The position numbers and the translations under genes are program-made. The notes beneath the pieces were generated by a model that worked only from the letters and a program-made list of their open reading frames with translations, searched no databases and was not told the DNA's origin. From Pseudomonas viridiflava (GTDB taxonomy: Bacteria > Pseudomonadota > Gammaproteobacteria > Pseudomonadales > Pseudomonadaceae): a DNA stretch of 64,000 nucleotides. The stretch's first letter is position 1. Each line of letters begins with the position of its first letter. Where the stretch lies: contig NZ_UUOC01000034.1 of the NCBI RefSeq assembly GCF_900590755.1, positions 43,626 through 107,625 on the forward strand, in the 5' to 3' direction. Below, in pieces: positions 1 to 8,495 of the stretch.

Positions 1-335
1 TTCAGGGACGAATAGCTGTCCTGAAACACCATCTGCACCTGGCGCCGGTAGTCGCGCAACGGCAACTGGTGGCCGCCAACGGTCATGGCGTCAAACACCA
101 GCTCGCCGCTGTCATGTTCGATCAACTGCATCAGCAAGCGCGCCGTGGTGGATTTGCCACAGCCGGACTCGCCCACTACGCCCAGGGTTTCGCCTTTGTG
201 GACCACGAAGTCGATGCCATCCACGGCACGGACCACGCTGCGTTTACCCAATGCCCCTTTGACCGGGAAGTGTTTGACCAGTTTTTCCACTGTCAGCAGT
301 GGCTGCGCTGGACCGCCAATATCGCGCTGGGTCAT
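1..335 (-). CDS. Peptide-type ABC transporter ATP-binding protein (partial, C-terminus outside window)
   Basis: The N-terminal 111 residues of an ABC ATPase of the dipeptide/oligopeptide (DppF/OppF-like) class, which energises import at the cytoplasmic face. The Walker A motif GESGCGKST lies near residues 58-66 and the Q-loop region VQMVFQDSYSSL ends the visible part. The reading starts at the ATG just 2 bases after the stop of the upstream permease gene, so it is the last visible gene of that operon. The signature, Walker B and C-terminal oligopeptide-transporter region lie beyond base 1, so DppD versus DppF type cannot be settled. Confidence 0.9.
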   Translation of the reverse strand, partial: MTQRDIGGPAQPLLTVEKLVKHFPVKGALGKRSVVRAVDGIDFVVHKGETLGVVGESGCGKSTTARLLMQLIEHDSGELVFDAMTVGGHQLPLRDYRRQVQMVFQDSYSSL

Positions 336-337
336 CG

Positions 338-1231
338 TCAGCTCCTGATTGCCATGGCTGCCCGCAAACGGTCAGCGAGGACATTGAAAGAGATTGAGGT
401 GATGAAAATCATTGCGCCGGGCAGTGCCGACACCAGTGGCTGGGTGTAGATCGCCGTGCGCAGGGTGTTGAGCATCAGGCCCCACTCCGGCTCTGGCGGC
501 GTGACGCCAAGGCCCAGAAACGACAGCCCCGAGGCGAGAATCATCGACACCGAAATCAACCCGGTGGTGAAGACGAAGATCGGCCCCAGCACGTTGCCCA
601 GCACCTGAGTGCGGATGATGGTGAACGACCCCGCCCCCGAGGCACGGGCTGCTTCGATGTAATCCCGGTTGCGTACCTGAGTGGTGACACTCTCGGCGAT
701 CCGCGCCACCTGTGGCACGAACACCAGGGTCAGGGACAGCAAGGCATTGTTGACCCCGGCACCCAGGGCGCCGGAAAACGCGATGGCCAGCAGCACCGAA
801 GGAAACGCGTAGAACACGTCCACAGTGCGCATGATCAGGCTGTTCAGCCAGCCGCCGAAGTACCCGGCAATCACCCCGATGGCGCCGCCAATAAAGAAGG
901 CGAAAATCACCGGCGTGATGCCCATGAACAACGACAGGCGTGCGCCGAGCATCAAGCGTGACAGTAAGTCCCGGCCCAGCTCGTCGGTGCCCAGCGGGAA
1001 GCCTTCGGTGCCGATGGGTTTGAGGCGCTTGAACATGGAGGTGGTGAAAGCATCCCCCGGCACCAGCCAGGGGCCGAACACCGCCAGGATCAGCAGTACC
1101 AGAATGATCGCGCCAACCGCCAGTGCCACCGGGTCACGACGAACCCGGCCGAACACTTCGCTCCAGTAGCCCGGTGAACTTTCAATAGGCGCAATGACCG
1201 GCGAGGCCGGTCGCAATATCGACAGGTTCAT
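338..1231 (-). CDS. Peptide-type ABC transporter permease (DppC-like)
   Basis: A 297-residue inner-membrane permease of the DppC/OppC type. An N-terminal cytoplasmic stretch leads to a first membrane helix near residues 35-55, then a BPD_transp_1 domain with about five more helices. The EAA loop (EAARASGAGSFTIIRTQVLG) that docks with the ATPase is present. Length is normal for the family. It starts 2 bases after the stop of the DppB-like gene and ends 2 bases before the ATPase start, so the three are almost certainly translated from one message. Substrate cannot be read from the permease. Confidence 0.93.
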   Translation of the reverse strand: MNLSILRPASPVIAPIESSPGYWSEVFGRVRRDPVALAVGAIILVLLILAVFGPWLVPGDAFTTSMFKRLKPIGTEGFPLGTDELGRDLLSRLMLGARLSLFMGITPVIFAFFIGGAIGVIAGYFGGWLNSLIMRTVDVFYAFPSVLLAIAFSGALGAGVNNALLSLTLVFVPQVARIAESVTTQVRNRDYIEAARASGAGSFTIIRTQVLGNVLGPIFVFTTGLISVSMILASGLSFLGLGVTPPEPEWGLMLNTLRTAIYTQPLVSALPGAMIFITSISFNVLADRLRAAMAIRS

Positions 1232-1233
1232 GC

Positions 1234-2187
1234 TCAGCCCCTTTTGATGCGTGGATCGAGCAGAGTCTGCAGGATGTCCACCAGCAGATTGAGCGCGACG
1301 AAGAACAGTGCCAGAACCCAGATCGTGCCCTGCAACAAAGGCAAGTCACGCTGGAAAATTGCCGAGTTCAGCAGCAAGCCGGTGCCCGGCCAGGCGAACA
1401 CCGTTTCCACCAGAATCGAGCCGCCCATCAGGTAGCCGATCTGCAAGCCCATGACCGCCATGGCAGTGGGCGCGGCGTTCTTCACGACGTGACGGAACAG
1501 GCCCCATTCACCCAGGCCCTTGGCGCGCAAGCCGATGATGAATTCCTGAGACAGGGTTTCCGCCACCTGAGCCCGCACAGTACGGGCGATGATGCCGGTG
1601 GGGATCACCGACAAAGTAATGGCCGGCAGAATCATGAACTGAAAGTGCGCCCAGTCCCACGCCCACGCCGACTGGCCCATGGGCCCACCGCCAGTGGCGG
1701 GCAACCAGCCCAGTTGTGAGGAGAAGATGATCACCATCAGCATGCCGAGCCAGTAATGGGGCACGCTGACCCCCACCGCTGAAATGGCCGAGGCCACACG
1801 GTCCAGCCAGCTGTCCTGAAAGTAGCCACCGACAAACCCGAACAGGCTGCCCATGACGAAACCGATCAGGGTCGCCAGCAAGGCCAGGCGCAGAGAGTAA
1901 CTGACCGCGCCCATGACTTCGCTGGCCACCGGACGACCGCTGGCAATCGAAGTGCCCAGATCGCCCTGCACTGCGTGCCAGATCCACAACCCGAATTGCA
2001 CCGGCAACGGTTTATCGAAGCCGTAAGCCTTGACCAGTTGTTCGCGCAACGCTTCGGACGCATCCGGCGGCATCACCGATACCAGCGGGTCACCGGGCGC
2101 CATTTGCACGAGCATGAAACATACCAGCGCCACGCCCAGAAGGATCGGCGTCGCCAGCAGAATGCGACGCAGGATATAGGAAAGCAT
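1234..2187 (-). CDS. Peptide-type ABC transporter permease (DppB-like)
   Basis: A 317-residue inner-membrane permease of the DppB/OppB type with six predicted membrane helices. The N-terminal start MLSYILRRILLATPILLGVA is typical of the family, as is the MVQMAPGDP-like segment (here LVQMAPGDPLVS) after helix 1. The EAA loop reads GLRAKGLGEWGLFRHVVKNA. A purine-rich GAGGCG precedes the start. It pairs with the DppC-like permease downstream. A 363-base gap filled with three REPIN units separates it from the binding-protein gene, a common arrangement that lets the binding protein be made in excess. Confidence 0.93.
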   Translation of the reverse strand: MLSYILRRILLATPILLGVALVCFMLVQMAPGDPLVSVMPPDASEALREQLVKAYGFDKPLPVQFGLWIWHAVQGDLGTSIASGRPVASEVMGAVSYSLRLALLATLIGFVMGSLFGFVGGYFQDSWLDRVASAISAVGVSVPHYWLGMLMVIIFSSQLGWLPATGGGPMGQSAWAWDWAHFQFMILPAITLSVIPTGIIARTVRAQVAETLSQEFIIGLRAKGLGEWGLFRHVVKNAAPTAMAVMGLQIGYLMGGSILVETVFAWPGTGLLLNSAIFQRDLPLLQGTIWVLALFFVALNLLVDILQTLLDPRIKRG

Positions 2188-2220
2188 AAGGTCGCCTCAC
2201 ACGGTTTTCACGGTAACCCT

Positions 2221-2521
2221 GTTGGAGCGAGGCTTGCCCGCGAGGAACGATAACGCGGTGTATCAGCCTGACCGCGTGGGTCCATTCGCGGGCAAGCCCG
2301 GCTCCAACAGAAAAATACGATCTCCTGTTGGAGCGAGGCTTGCCCGCGAAGAGCGATAACGCGGTGTATCAGTCCGACCGCGTAAGCCCATACGCGGGCA
2401 AGCCCGGCTCCAACAGAAAAATGCGATCACCTGTTGGAGCGAGGCTTGCCCGCGAAGAGCGATAACGCGGTGCACCAGCCTGACAGCGTGAGCCCATTCG
2501 CGGGCAAGCCTCGCTCCAACA
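2221..2521. repeat. Tandem array of three REPIN units, 106-bp period
   Basis: Three palindromic units begin at 2221, 2327 and 2433, exactly 106 bases apart. Each opens with GTTGGAGCGAGGCTTGCCCG and closes with its near-inverted complement, about 90 bases long, followed by a short linker with an A-run. The array fills almost all of the 363-base gap between the binding-protein and permease genes. It can fold into strong hairpins in the transcript, which could stabilise the upstream mRNA or attenuate the downstream genes. Confidence 0.93.
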
Positions 2522-2550
2522 GATCAGAAGCATTTCAACAACAGGCTTCT

Positions 2551-4224
2551 TTAGTCCTGCTTGGAGACCAGACTCAAATCGATGAACCAGCTTTGCGGCT
2601 GCACCACGCCCGTGACTTTCGGCGAGATGGCACGTGGGCCGACGTCATGGGCGACGAACAGGAACGGCGTTTCGTCGACGATGGCCGCATGCAGCTTGCC
2701 GGCGGCCTCGTCCAGCGCCTTGGCGTCGAACGAGTTGCGCACCGTGGTGATCAGCTTCTCGACTTCCGGCGAGGCGAAATAACCCCAGTTGTTGGAAACC
2801 GGCGGGAACGCCTTCTCACTGGCGAAACGCACCATGCCGAAGTACGGGTCCATGACCGCCGCGCTGACGTTGATCGCGTTGGCGCCCTGGGCCGCCGGGT
2901 CTTTGGCCCCCAGACGCCAGCCGCTGAACAGCGTGTTCCATTCGGTGACCGCGATATCCACGTCGAAATAGCAGCCCTTGAGGCTCTGCTGGATGTATTC
3001 GTTCATCGGCAACGGCTGCATCTGCCCGGAGCCGGAAGCGGAAGTCAGCACCTTGACCTTCACCGGCTTGTCCTTGCTGAACCCGGCCTCGGCCATGAGT
3101 TTCTGCGCGGCGGCCTGGTCGTATTTGATTTTGAAGTCGGGGTTGCCATACCACGGCGAATCCTTCTCGTAGATGCCGGTGGCTTCCTGCATGTAACCGC
3201 CCAGATACGCCTTCAGTTCGCTGCGATCTAGACACAGGTTGGCGGCCTGACGCACGCGTTTGTCCAGCCATGGCGAGCCCGGCGCAAAGGAGAACTGCCA
3301 AGGCCACAGGTGCGGCTGGCCGTTGGAGTAGATCTTGAATTTCTTGCTCTTGATCTGCTCCACGGCATCGGGTGCCGGGGCTTCGATCCAGTCCACCTGA
3401 CCGGACAACAACGCTGCCGTGCGGGCGTTGGCTTCCGGCAGCGGGATCAGCACCACGTGGTCGACCTTAGGAATGCGCTTGGGGTCCCAGTAACCGGGGT
3501 TTTTATCCAGCACCAGTTCCTGGCGCGGCACCATGCGGTCCATCTTGAACGGCCCGGTGCCCACCGAGTGGCTGGCGAACGCGGTCCAGGCTTGTTTGGA
3601 GCGCTCGGCTGGATCGGTTACGGCGGCAGGAACGGCGGTGAAGTCTTTCTGCCAGGCCGTCGGCGAGGCCATGAACAGGTTGGTCAGGTTGAATGGCAGC
3701 ACTGCATCCGGTTCGCTGGTGGTCAGCTCGACAGTGAGGTCATCGATTTTCTTCGCGCTGCGCAGGGTCGGCATCCGCGACACGGTCATGCCGATCTGCC
3801 CCGGCGCGTATTGCGGGGCCTGCTTGTCCAGCACCTTGTTGACGTTCCACACCACGCTGTCGGCGTTGAAGGCCGAGCCATCGTGGAACTTCACGCCTGG
3901 GCGCAGTTTGAAGATCCACTTGGTGTGGTCAGCCGGGTTGACGGCCCATTCAGTGGCCAGCCCCGGAATCAGACCGGCGGGTTTTTCCGCTTGCGACAGG
4001 TCCCACTCCACGAGGGAGTCAAACATGGTGATGCCAGTGAAACGGTTGCCTTCATAGCCTTGATCCGGCTGACCGTGGGTCAAGGGGATGTCCGCTGCGG
4101 TCATGGCGATGCGCAAAGTGCTTTCGGCCATCGCTGCCAAAGGCGACAAGGCACCAATCGCTACCGAGCAGGCCAGTGCCAGTCGGGTAAAACTACGTGC
4201 GCGGGTTGCTGAAGCATGCGTCAT
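2551..4224 (-). CDS. ABC transporter substrate-binding protein, family 5 (peptide/nickel/oligosaccharide class)
   Basis: A 557-residue periplasmic solute-binding protein of the SBP_bac_5 family. The signal peptide has basic residues (RARSFTR), a hydrophobic core (LALACSVAIGALSPLAAMA) and likely cleavage near residue 33. Family features include FKLRPGVKFHDGSAFNADSV near residues 105-125 and an SVGTGPFKM-type segment. It heads the importer operon. Family 5 proteins bind peptides, opines, nickel or oligosaccharides; control by a divergent LacI-type regulator would favour a sugar or glycoside, but that is inference. No clear ribosome-binding site decides between nearby starts. Confidence 0.92.
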   Translation of the reverse strand: MTHASATRARSFTRLALACSVAIGALSPLAAMAESTLRIAMTAADIPLTHGQPDQGYEGNRFTGITMFDSLVEWDLSQAEKPAGLIPGLATEWAVNPADHTKWIFKLRPGVKFHDGSAFNADSVVWNVNKVLDKQAPQYAPGQIGMTVSRMPTLRSAKKIDDLTVELTTSEPDAVLPFNLTNLFMASPTAWQKDFTAVPAAVTDPAERSKQAWTAFASHSVGTGPFKMDRMVPRQELVLDKNPGYWDPKRIPKVDHVVLIPLPEANARTAALLSGQVDWIEAPAPDAVEQIKSKKFKIYSNGQPHLWPWQFSFAPGSPWLDKRVRQAANLCLDRSELKAYLGGYMQEATGIYEKDSPWYGNPDFKIKYDQAAAQKLMAEAGFSKDKPVKVKVLTSASGSGQMQPLPMNEYIQQSLKGCYFDVDIAVTEWNTLFSGWRLGAKDPAAQGANAINVSAAVMDPYFGMVRFASEKAFPPVSNNWGYFASPEVEKLITTVRNSFDAKALDEAAGKLHAAIVDETPFLFVAHDVGPRAISPKVTGVVQPQSWFIDLSLVSKQD

Positions 4225-4378
4225 GGCGAGTTTCCCATCAGTCAGGTAAGGAGAGCTGAAAGGTGCAACGCAATGCCCATACCAACTTTTTCCCCAACGA
4301 AAAAACTGGAGTGCCAGGTCGTTTAAAAAGCGAAGTGATTCAGTCGGTTAGCCAGCACGAAAAATCAGCCGGGAAATT

Positions 4379-4396
4379 TACCCAAACGTTTGGGTA
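4379..4396. promoter_or_regulatory. LacI-type operator palindrome
   Basis: A perfect 18-base palindrome, TACCCAAACGTTTGGGTA, with the central CG pair typical of LacI/GalR-family operators. It lies in the divergent intergenic region, about 155 bases from the importer binding-protein start and about 98 bases from the regulator start. It probably controls the importer and may also serve for autoregulation. Confidence 0.75.
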
Positions 4397-4493
4397 GTGT
4401 TGCGCGCGTCTTCGTGCAATCTTTTGGTACGCCTCGCTCCATCGTGGCGCAAACCCTTTGATACGCCCCTAACTCAACACCCAGGTGGCATTC

Positions 4494-5510
4494 ATGAACA
4501 AACGACCGGCCACCCTTCGCGGCATTGCTCAGCAGTTGAATGTGCATGTATCGACGGTTTCACGGGTTTTGAATGGCACCCTGGATCACGCCGGACGCGC
4601 TGCGTCCAAAGACACCATTGAGCGCATCCGCGCGCTGGCTGCAAGCCTTGATTACCAGCCCAACACCCACGCCAGAACCCTGAAAACCCGGCACAGCCGC
4701 GAGATTGCGATTCTGGTACCGAGGCTCTCGGACATCGTGCTGGCCACGGTGTATGAAGGCATCGACGAAGCCGCCAGCGCCCGACGCTACACCTCGTTTG
4801 TCGCCAACACCCTGGACCGTCCGGAACGCCAGCGGGAACTGGCCGAGCGAGCATTGGCGCGCAACGTTGAGGGTTTAATCATCAGCGACGTGCATGGCAC
4901 GCCGGAGCCGGGGTTTCTTGAAGAACTGGCGGAGCGTCGCGTGCCCTTTGTTCTGGTTAGCCGACGACGCGCGCCCCATTGCTCGGTGACCTCCGATGAC
5001 GAAATGGGCGGACGGCTGGCCGCTGAGCATCTGTTTGCCCAAGGCCACACCCGGGTAGCAGTGATTGCCGGCGAACCCCATAGCAGCAACGCCACCGAGC
5101 GCACCGCCAGTTTTATCGAGTACTACCGCGAGCGCGGCATTCTGATCGAACCTGAGCGAATCATCCCCGGCCACTTCGACACCGCTACCGGTTTCACCAC
5201 GGGTGAACTACTGCTGGCCCACCCCCAGCCACCCACGGCGATCTTTGCCGTGAACGACTTCCTCGCCATCGGCCTGTTCGGCGCCCTGCGCAACCGGGGT
5301 CTGGAGGCCGGGCGGGATATCGCCGTGGTGGGCTACAACGACACGCCACTGGCCGCGCACCTGCAACTGACCAGCATCAGCACCAGCATGCATGCCCAGG
5401 GTGTGCGGGCCGTTGAAACCCTATTGCGGATGATCGCCGGGGAAACGGTGCAGTCCCACCGGTTTCCGGCCAGTCTGGTGGTGCGGGCGAGCAGCGGCTA
5501 CAAACTCTAA
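4494..5510 (+). CDS. LacI family transcriptional regulator
   Basis: A 338-residue DNA-binding repressor. The N-terminal helix-turn-helix and hinge lie at residues 5-55, with TLRGIAQQLNVHVSTVSRVL as the HTH and VSRVLNG as the family hallmark. The C-terminal effector domain is a periplasmic-binding-protein fold (about residues 60-330). The ATG at 4494 was chosen over an in-frame GTG at 4485 because AGGTGG sits 5-6 bases upstream of it and overlaps the GTG. It is divergent from the peptide-class importer and very likely senses that importer's substrate. The typical end ASLVVRASS is present. Confidence 0.93.
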   Translation: MNKRPATLRGIAQQLNVHVSTVSRVLNGTLDHAGRAASKDTIERIRALAASLDYQPNTHARTLKTRHSREIAILVPRLSDIVLATVYEGIDEAASARRYTSFVANTLDRPERQRELAERALARNVEGLIISDVHGTPEPGFLEELAERRVPFVLVSRRRAPHCSVTSDDEMGGRLAAEHLFAQGHTRVAVIAGEPHSSNATERTASFIEYYRERGILIEPERIIPGHFDTATGFTTGELLLAHPQPPTAIFAVNDFLAIGLFGALRNRGLEAGRDIAVVGYNDTPLAAHLQLTSISTSMHAQGVRAVETLLRMIAGETVQSHRFPASLVVRASSGYKL

Positions 5511-5546
5511 TCAGCCAAAACAGAGCTTATTAAATCAAGGTGATTT

Positions 5547-5638
5547 TGTGGGAGCGAGCTTGCTCGCGAAGGGGCCGGAACTCCTGAACATCCCTTGAAA
5601 CCAGGACAACGCCTTCGCGAGCAAGCTCGCTCCCACAA
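5547..5638. repeat. REPIN element (GTGGGAGCGAGCTTGCTCGCGAA family)
   Basis: A 92-base imperfect palindrome between the convergent LacI-type and FecR-type genes. Outer arms are TTGTGGGAGCGAGCTTGCTC and its complement. It may act as a bidirectional hairpin between the two 3' ends. Confidence 0.9.
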
Positions 5639-5689
5639 GTGCGCCGTTGGTGCGCGACAGCGCGGCGTCGGGACGACCGGGGGTATTAT

Positions 5690-6649
5690 TCAGACCGCAA
5701 CATTACCCGCCGGTCGCAATGAGAGCGTGACCCAATAACGGGTGCGGCTGTGCACTTGCACCGGCAGGCTGGCCGCCAGCAGCTTGAGGATTTGATCGGT
5801 ATCGTCGAGACGGAAGGTGCCTGTGACTTTCAGCCGTTCCAGCTCGGGTTCCCAGCGCAGGATGCCGGGGCGATAGCGGCTCAGTTCGGCGAGAAACACC
5901 GCCAGCGGCTGATTCTCGACGCTCAGCACACCCTGACGCCAGCCCGGCTGGCGGGTATCAAATGCACGGATGGAAGACACCTGCGCAGCACTCATGGTGG
6001 CGCGCTGACCCGCCTTCAAACCCACGGACTCTCCGTGTTGTGGAAACAAGTCCACATTGCCGCGCCATACCGAAATCAGGCACTCATCACCCTGCTGACG
6101 AATACACAAATCGGCACCGTTGGCCTGCACCCTGCCCTGACGGGTCTGAATATTGATCGCCGGGGTATTGGCCGCCATGTTCAGGGCCATCTCGCCGTCG
6201 ATCAATGTCAGCAGCCGCCTGCCCTGCTCCAGATCGATGTTCAGCGCGCTGCCGGTATCCAGTTGCAGCAGGCTGCCATCTTGCAGGCGCAAATCACGGC
6301 GATCCCCGGCGGCAGTGCGCAAGTCGGCGCGCAGTGCAGCGATCGGAGCCTGCTGAGCGAGCATCCAGCCTGCGGGCAGTAATGCCGCGACAATCAGCGC
6401 ACGCTTGAGCGCGGTACGACGGCCCAGATCAGGCCGGTCCAGGCTGGCCATCGCCAACTCGGGCGGCAGGCTGGCAAAACGTCGGCGCAGCCCCTGAGCT
6501 TTCTGCCAGGTCTGTTCGTGATGAGGGGATTGTTCGCGCCAATGCTGCAAGCGGGCGCGATCTTCGGCACTGGCGCTGCCCGATTCCAGCAGCACCAGAA
6601 AGTGCGCCGCATCCTCGGCGATTTGCCGGGCGGCAACTGCGCTGCTCAC
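5690..6649 (-). CDS. FecR family anti-sigma / signal-transducing protein
   Basis: An inner-membrane regulator of about 319 residues that would relay a periplasmic signal to its partner ECF sigma factor. Features in order: an N-terminal cytoplasmic DUF4880-type segment (ARQIAEDAAHFLVLLESG), a membrane helix (ALIVAALLPAGWMLA), a periplasmic FecR domain (DGSLLQLDTGSALNID, LIDGEMAL) and a C-terminal STN-like secretin/TonB-receptor contact region. The GTG at 6649 was chosen because it overlaps the TGA of the sigma gene (GTGA), the usual coupling; a longer ATG start inside the sigma gene at 6712 is unlikely. No TonB receptor gene follows, which is unusual. Confidence 0.88.
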   Translation of the reverse strand: MSSAVAARQIAEDAAHFLVLLESGSASAEDRARLQHWREQSPHHEQTWQKAQGLRRRFASLPPELAMASLDRPDLGRRTALKRALIVAALLPAGWMLAQQAPIAALRADLRTAAGDRRDLRLQDGSLLQLDTGSALNIDLEQGRRLLTLIDGEMALNMAANTPAINIQTRQGRVQANGADLCIRQQGDECLISVWRGNVDLFPQHGESVGLKAGQRATMSAAQVSSIRAFDTRQPGWRQGVLSVENQPLAVFLAELSRYRPGILRWEPELERLKVTGTFRLDDTDQILKLLAASLPVQVHSRTRYWVTLSLRPAGNVAV

Positions 6650-7161
6650 AGCTCGACCATCAAGCAATGGGTATAAGCCTGAGCCATGTAGCGCTTGACT
6701 GTACGCTCGCAAACTTCCAGCCGCTCAGCAATCTGCGCATAGGTGAGCCCTTCCAGCTGTGCCCAGAGAAACGCCCGTCGCACCGCCAGCGGCAAGGCAT
6801 CAAGCAATTCATCCAGGGCCTGCAGGGTTTCCAGCAGCACCCAACGCTGTTCCGGCGACGGGATCACCGTTTCCGGCAAAGTTGCCAGCGCTTGGAGATA
6901 GGCCTGTTCAACGCTGCGGCGCTGGTAATGATTGATCAACAGGCGCTTGCCCACCGTCAGTAGGTAGGCCCGAGGCTCGCGAAGGCTGTGCAGCGGTTCG
7001 CTGTGCTGGCTGGCCAGGACTTTGACGAAGGTGTCCTGGCTCAGATCAGCCGCATCCCACGCGTTGCCCAAACGACCACGAAGCCAGTTTTCCAGCCAAC
7101 TGCGGTGGTCACGGTAGAAAGTCTCCAGAGTAGGCTCTGACGGCCCTGCTGTTTGCCTCAT
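6646..7161 (-). CDS. ECF sigma factor, FecI-like
   Basis: A 171-residue extracytoplasmic-function sigma factor of the iron-starvation type. Region 2 (YRDHRSWLENWLRGRL, AADLSQDTFVKVL) binds core polymerase and the -10 element. Region 4 (LEGLTYAQIAERLEVCERTV) is the -35-binding HTH. The ATG at 7161 is preferred over the in-frame GTG at 7185 because it gives the usual FecI length and has GTGGG upstream. It is translationally coupled to the FecR-type gene. A Fur-box-like repeat lies about 30-46 bases upstream, so expression is probably induced by iron starvation. Its target receptor is not in this window. Confidence 0.9.
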   Translation of the reverse strand: MRQTAGPSEPTLETFYRDHRSWLENWLRGRLGNAWDAADLSQDTFVKVLASQHSEPLHSLREPRAYLLTVGKRLLINHYQRRSVEQAYLQALATLPETVIPSPEQRWVLLETLQALDELLDALPLAVRRAFLWAQLEGLTYAQIAERLEVCERTVKRYMAQAYTHCLMVEL

Positions 7162-7190
7162 CGTCAACGGCCCACTGAATGTCACTACTT

Positions 7191-7207
7191 AGAATGCGAA
7201 TCATTCT
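7191..7207. promoter_or_regulatory. Fur-box-like inverted repeat upstream of the ECF sigma gene
   Basis: An AGAATG and CATTCT inverted repeat around CGAAT, resembling the Fur recognition unit GATAATGATAATCATTATC in its AATCATTC half. Iron repression of the sigma/anti-sigma pair is the expected consequence. Similarity is partial, so this is a candidate only. Confidence 0.55.
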
Positions 7208-7262
7208 ATTTAGTTACAGTCAGCACGCCAACTTATTTACATTTCATTGCTGATCGCCACCC

Positions 7263-7374
7263 CTGTAGGAGTGAGCTGGCTCGCGATAAAGTCGGAATGA
7301 CTTTCCTGCGATGGCGAGTCCAGCTCCTTTCACGACTGCTTCGCAGCCGATCGCGAGCAAGCTCACTCCTACAG
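7263..7374. repeat. REPIN element (CTGTAGGAGTGAGC family)
   Basis: A 112-base imperfect palindrome with outer arms CTGTAGGAGTGAGCTGGCTC and the matching complement ending CTCACTCCTACAG. It sits between the sigma-factor promoter and the 3' end of the arabinose permease gene. The inner part is longer than in neighbouring copies and carries a CTGCTTCGCAGC hairpin. Confidence 0.85.
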
Positions 7375-7464
7375 CGTCCAACGTTGCCGCACGAAAGCGC
7401 GGCGTCTGGACAACAGAAACACTCCTACAGAAATATTTCAATGCAGGGCACACAAGGCCGCAGG

Positions 7465-8430
7465 TTATCGCCTTTTCATCCGATCAATAATCACCGCCAG
7501 CAGCAGAATCGAGCCACGGATGACGTATTGGTAGAAGGTGTCGATGTTTTTCAGGTTCATGGCGTTTTCGATAATCGCCAGGATCAACACCCCGGCGATT
7601 ACATGGCGGATCATGCCAATGCCGCCACTGAGGGACACCCCGCCCAGCACGCAGGCCGAGATCACCGTCAATTCAAAACCTTGACCGATCATGGGCTGGC
7701 CGGAGGTCATGCGCGAAGCCAGCACTACCCCGGCCAGTGCGCCGATCAGGCCGTGCACGGCAAAGATGATGATCTTGGTGCGGTCCACATGCACACCGGC
7801 CAGCAACGCCGCTTCCTGGTTACCGCCAATGGCCAGGGAATTGCGGCCGTAGGTGGTGTAGTTCAGCAGCCAGCCGAAGAAAGCGAAGCATACGATGGTG
7901 ATCAGGATCGGTACTGGCACCCCGTAAAACTGGCCGTTACCGAACACGAAGAAGTCTTCGTTGGAAACGCCCACCGCTTTGCCGTTGGAGAAGATATAAG
8001 CCAGACCCCGGACGATCTGCATGGTCGCCAACGTCGCAATCAAGGCGTTGATCCGCAACTTGGCAATCACGATTCCGTTGATCAAGCCCACCACCAATCC
8101 CATGGCCAGCGCCGCCGAGACACCCAGAAACAGGCTGTCGGTGTCGCGAATCACAATCCCGGCGATGACCCCGGAACAAGCCAGCACCGAACCCACCGAC
8201 AGGTCGAAATGCCCGGAGGCCAGGCAAAACAGCATGGTGCAGGCGGCGATACCTACCGTGGAAATCGCAAGGCCCAGCCCGCGCATGTTCAGCGGTGACA
8301 TGAAGTTATCGATGAGCAGCGTACACAGCACAAAGATGCCCACGGCAGCCATGAGCATCGCCCAGTCATCAATAAAACGACGCAAGTTCAAGCCCTGGCG
8401 GGGAGCCGCCAGACTGGTTTCGTTAGACAT
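7465..8430 (-). CDS. araH: L-arabinose ABC transporter permease
   Basis: A 321-residue inner-membrane permease of the sugar (RbsC/AraH, BPD_transp_2) class. The protein closely follows AraH along its length: GLAISTVGIAACTMLFCLAS, the segment INALIATLATMQIVRGLAYI, GRNSLAIGGNQEAALLAGV and ASRMTSGQPM all match the E. coli pattern as I recall it. The ATG at 8430 is chosen because GAGGTGCGT lies directly upstream; an in-frame ATG at 8454 would add eight basic residues. It is the last gene of the araFGH set. Confidence 0.92.
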   Translation of the reverse strand: MSNETSLAAPRQGLNLRRFIDDWAMLMAAVGIFVLCTLLIDNFMSPLNMRGLGLAISTVGIAACTMLFCLASGHFDLSVGSVLACSGVIAGIVIRDTDSLFLGVSAALAMGLVVGLINGIVIAKLRINALIATLATMQIVRGLAYIFSNGKAVGVSNEDFFVFGNGQFYGVPVPILITIVCFAFFGWLLNYTTYGRNSLAIGGNQEAALLAGVHVDRTKIIIFAVHGLIGALAGVVLASRMTSGQPMIGQGFELTVISACVLGGVSLSGGIGMIRHVIAGVLILAIIENAMNLKNIDTFYQYVIRGSILLLAVIIDRMKRR

Positions 8431-8495
8431 ACGCACCTCTTTCTTGTTTTTCATTCGGTTTTTCGTGCTGTTGTGTCAAAACGCGTTGACCGGGA

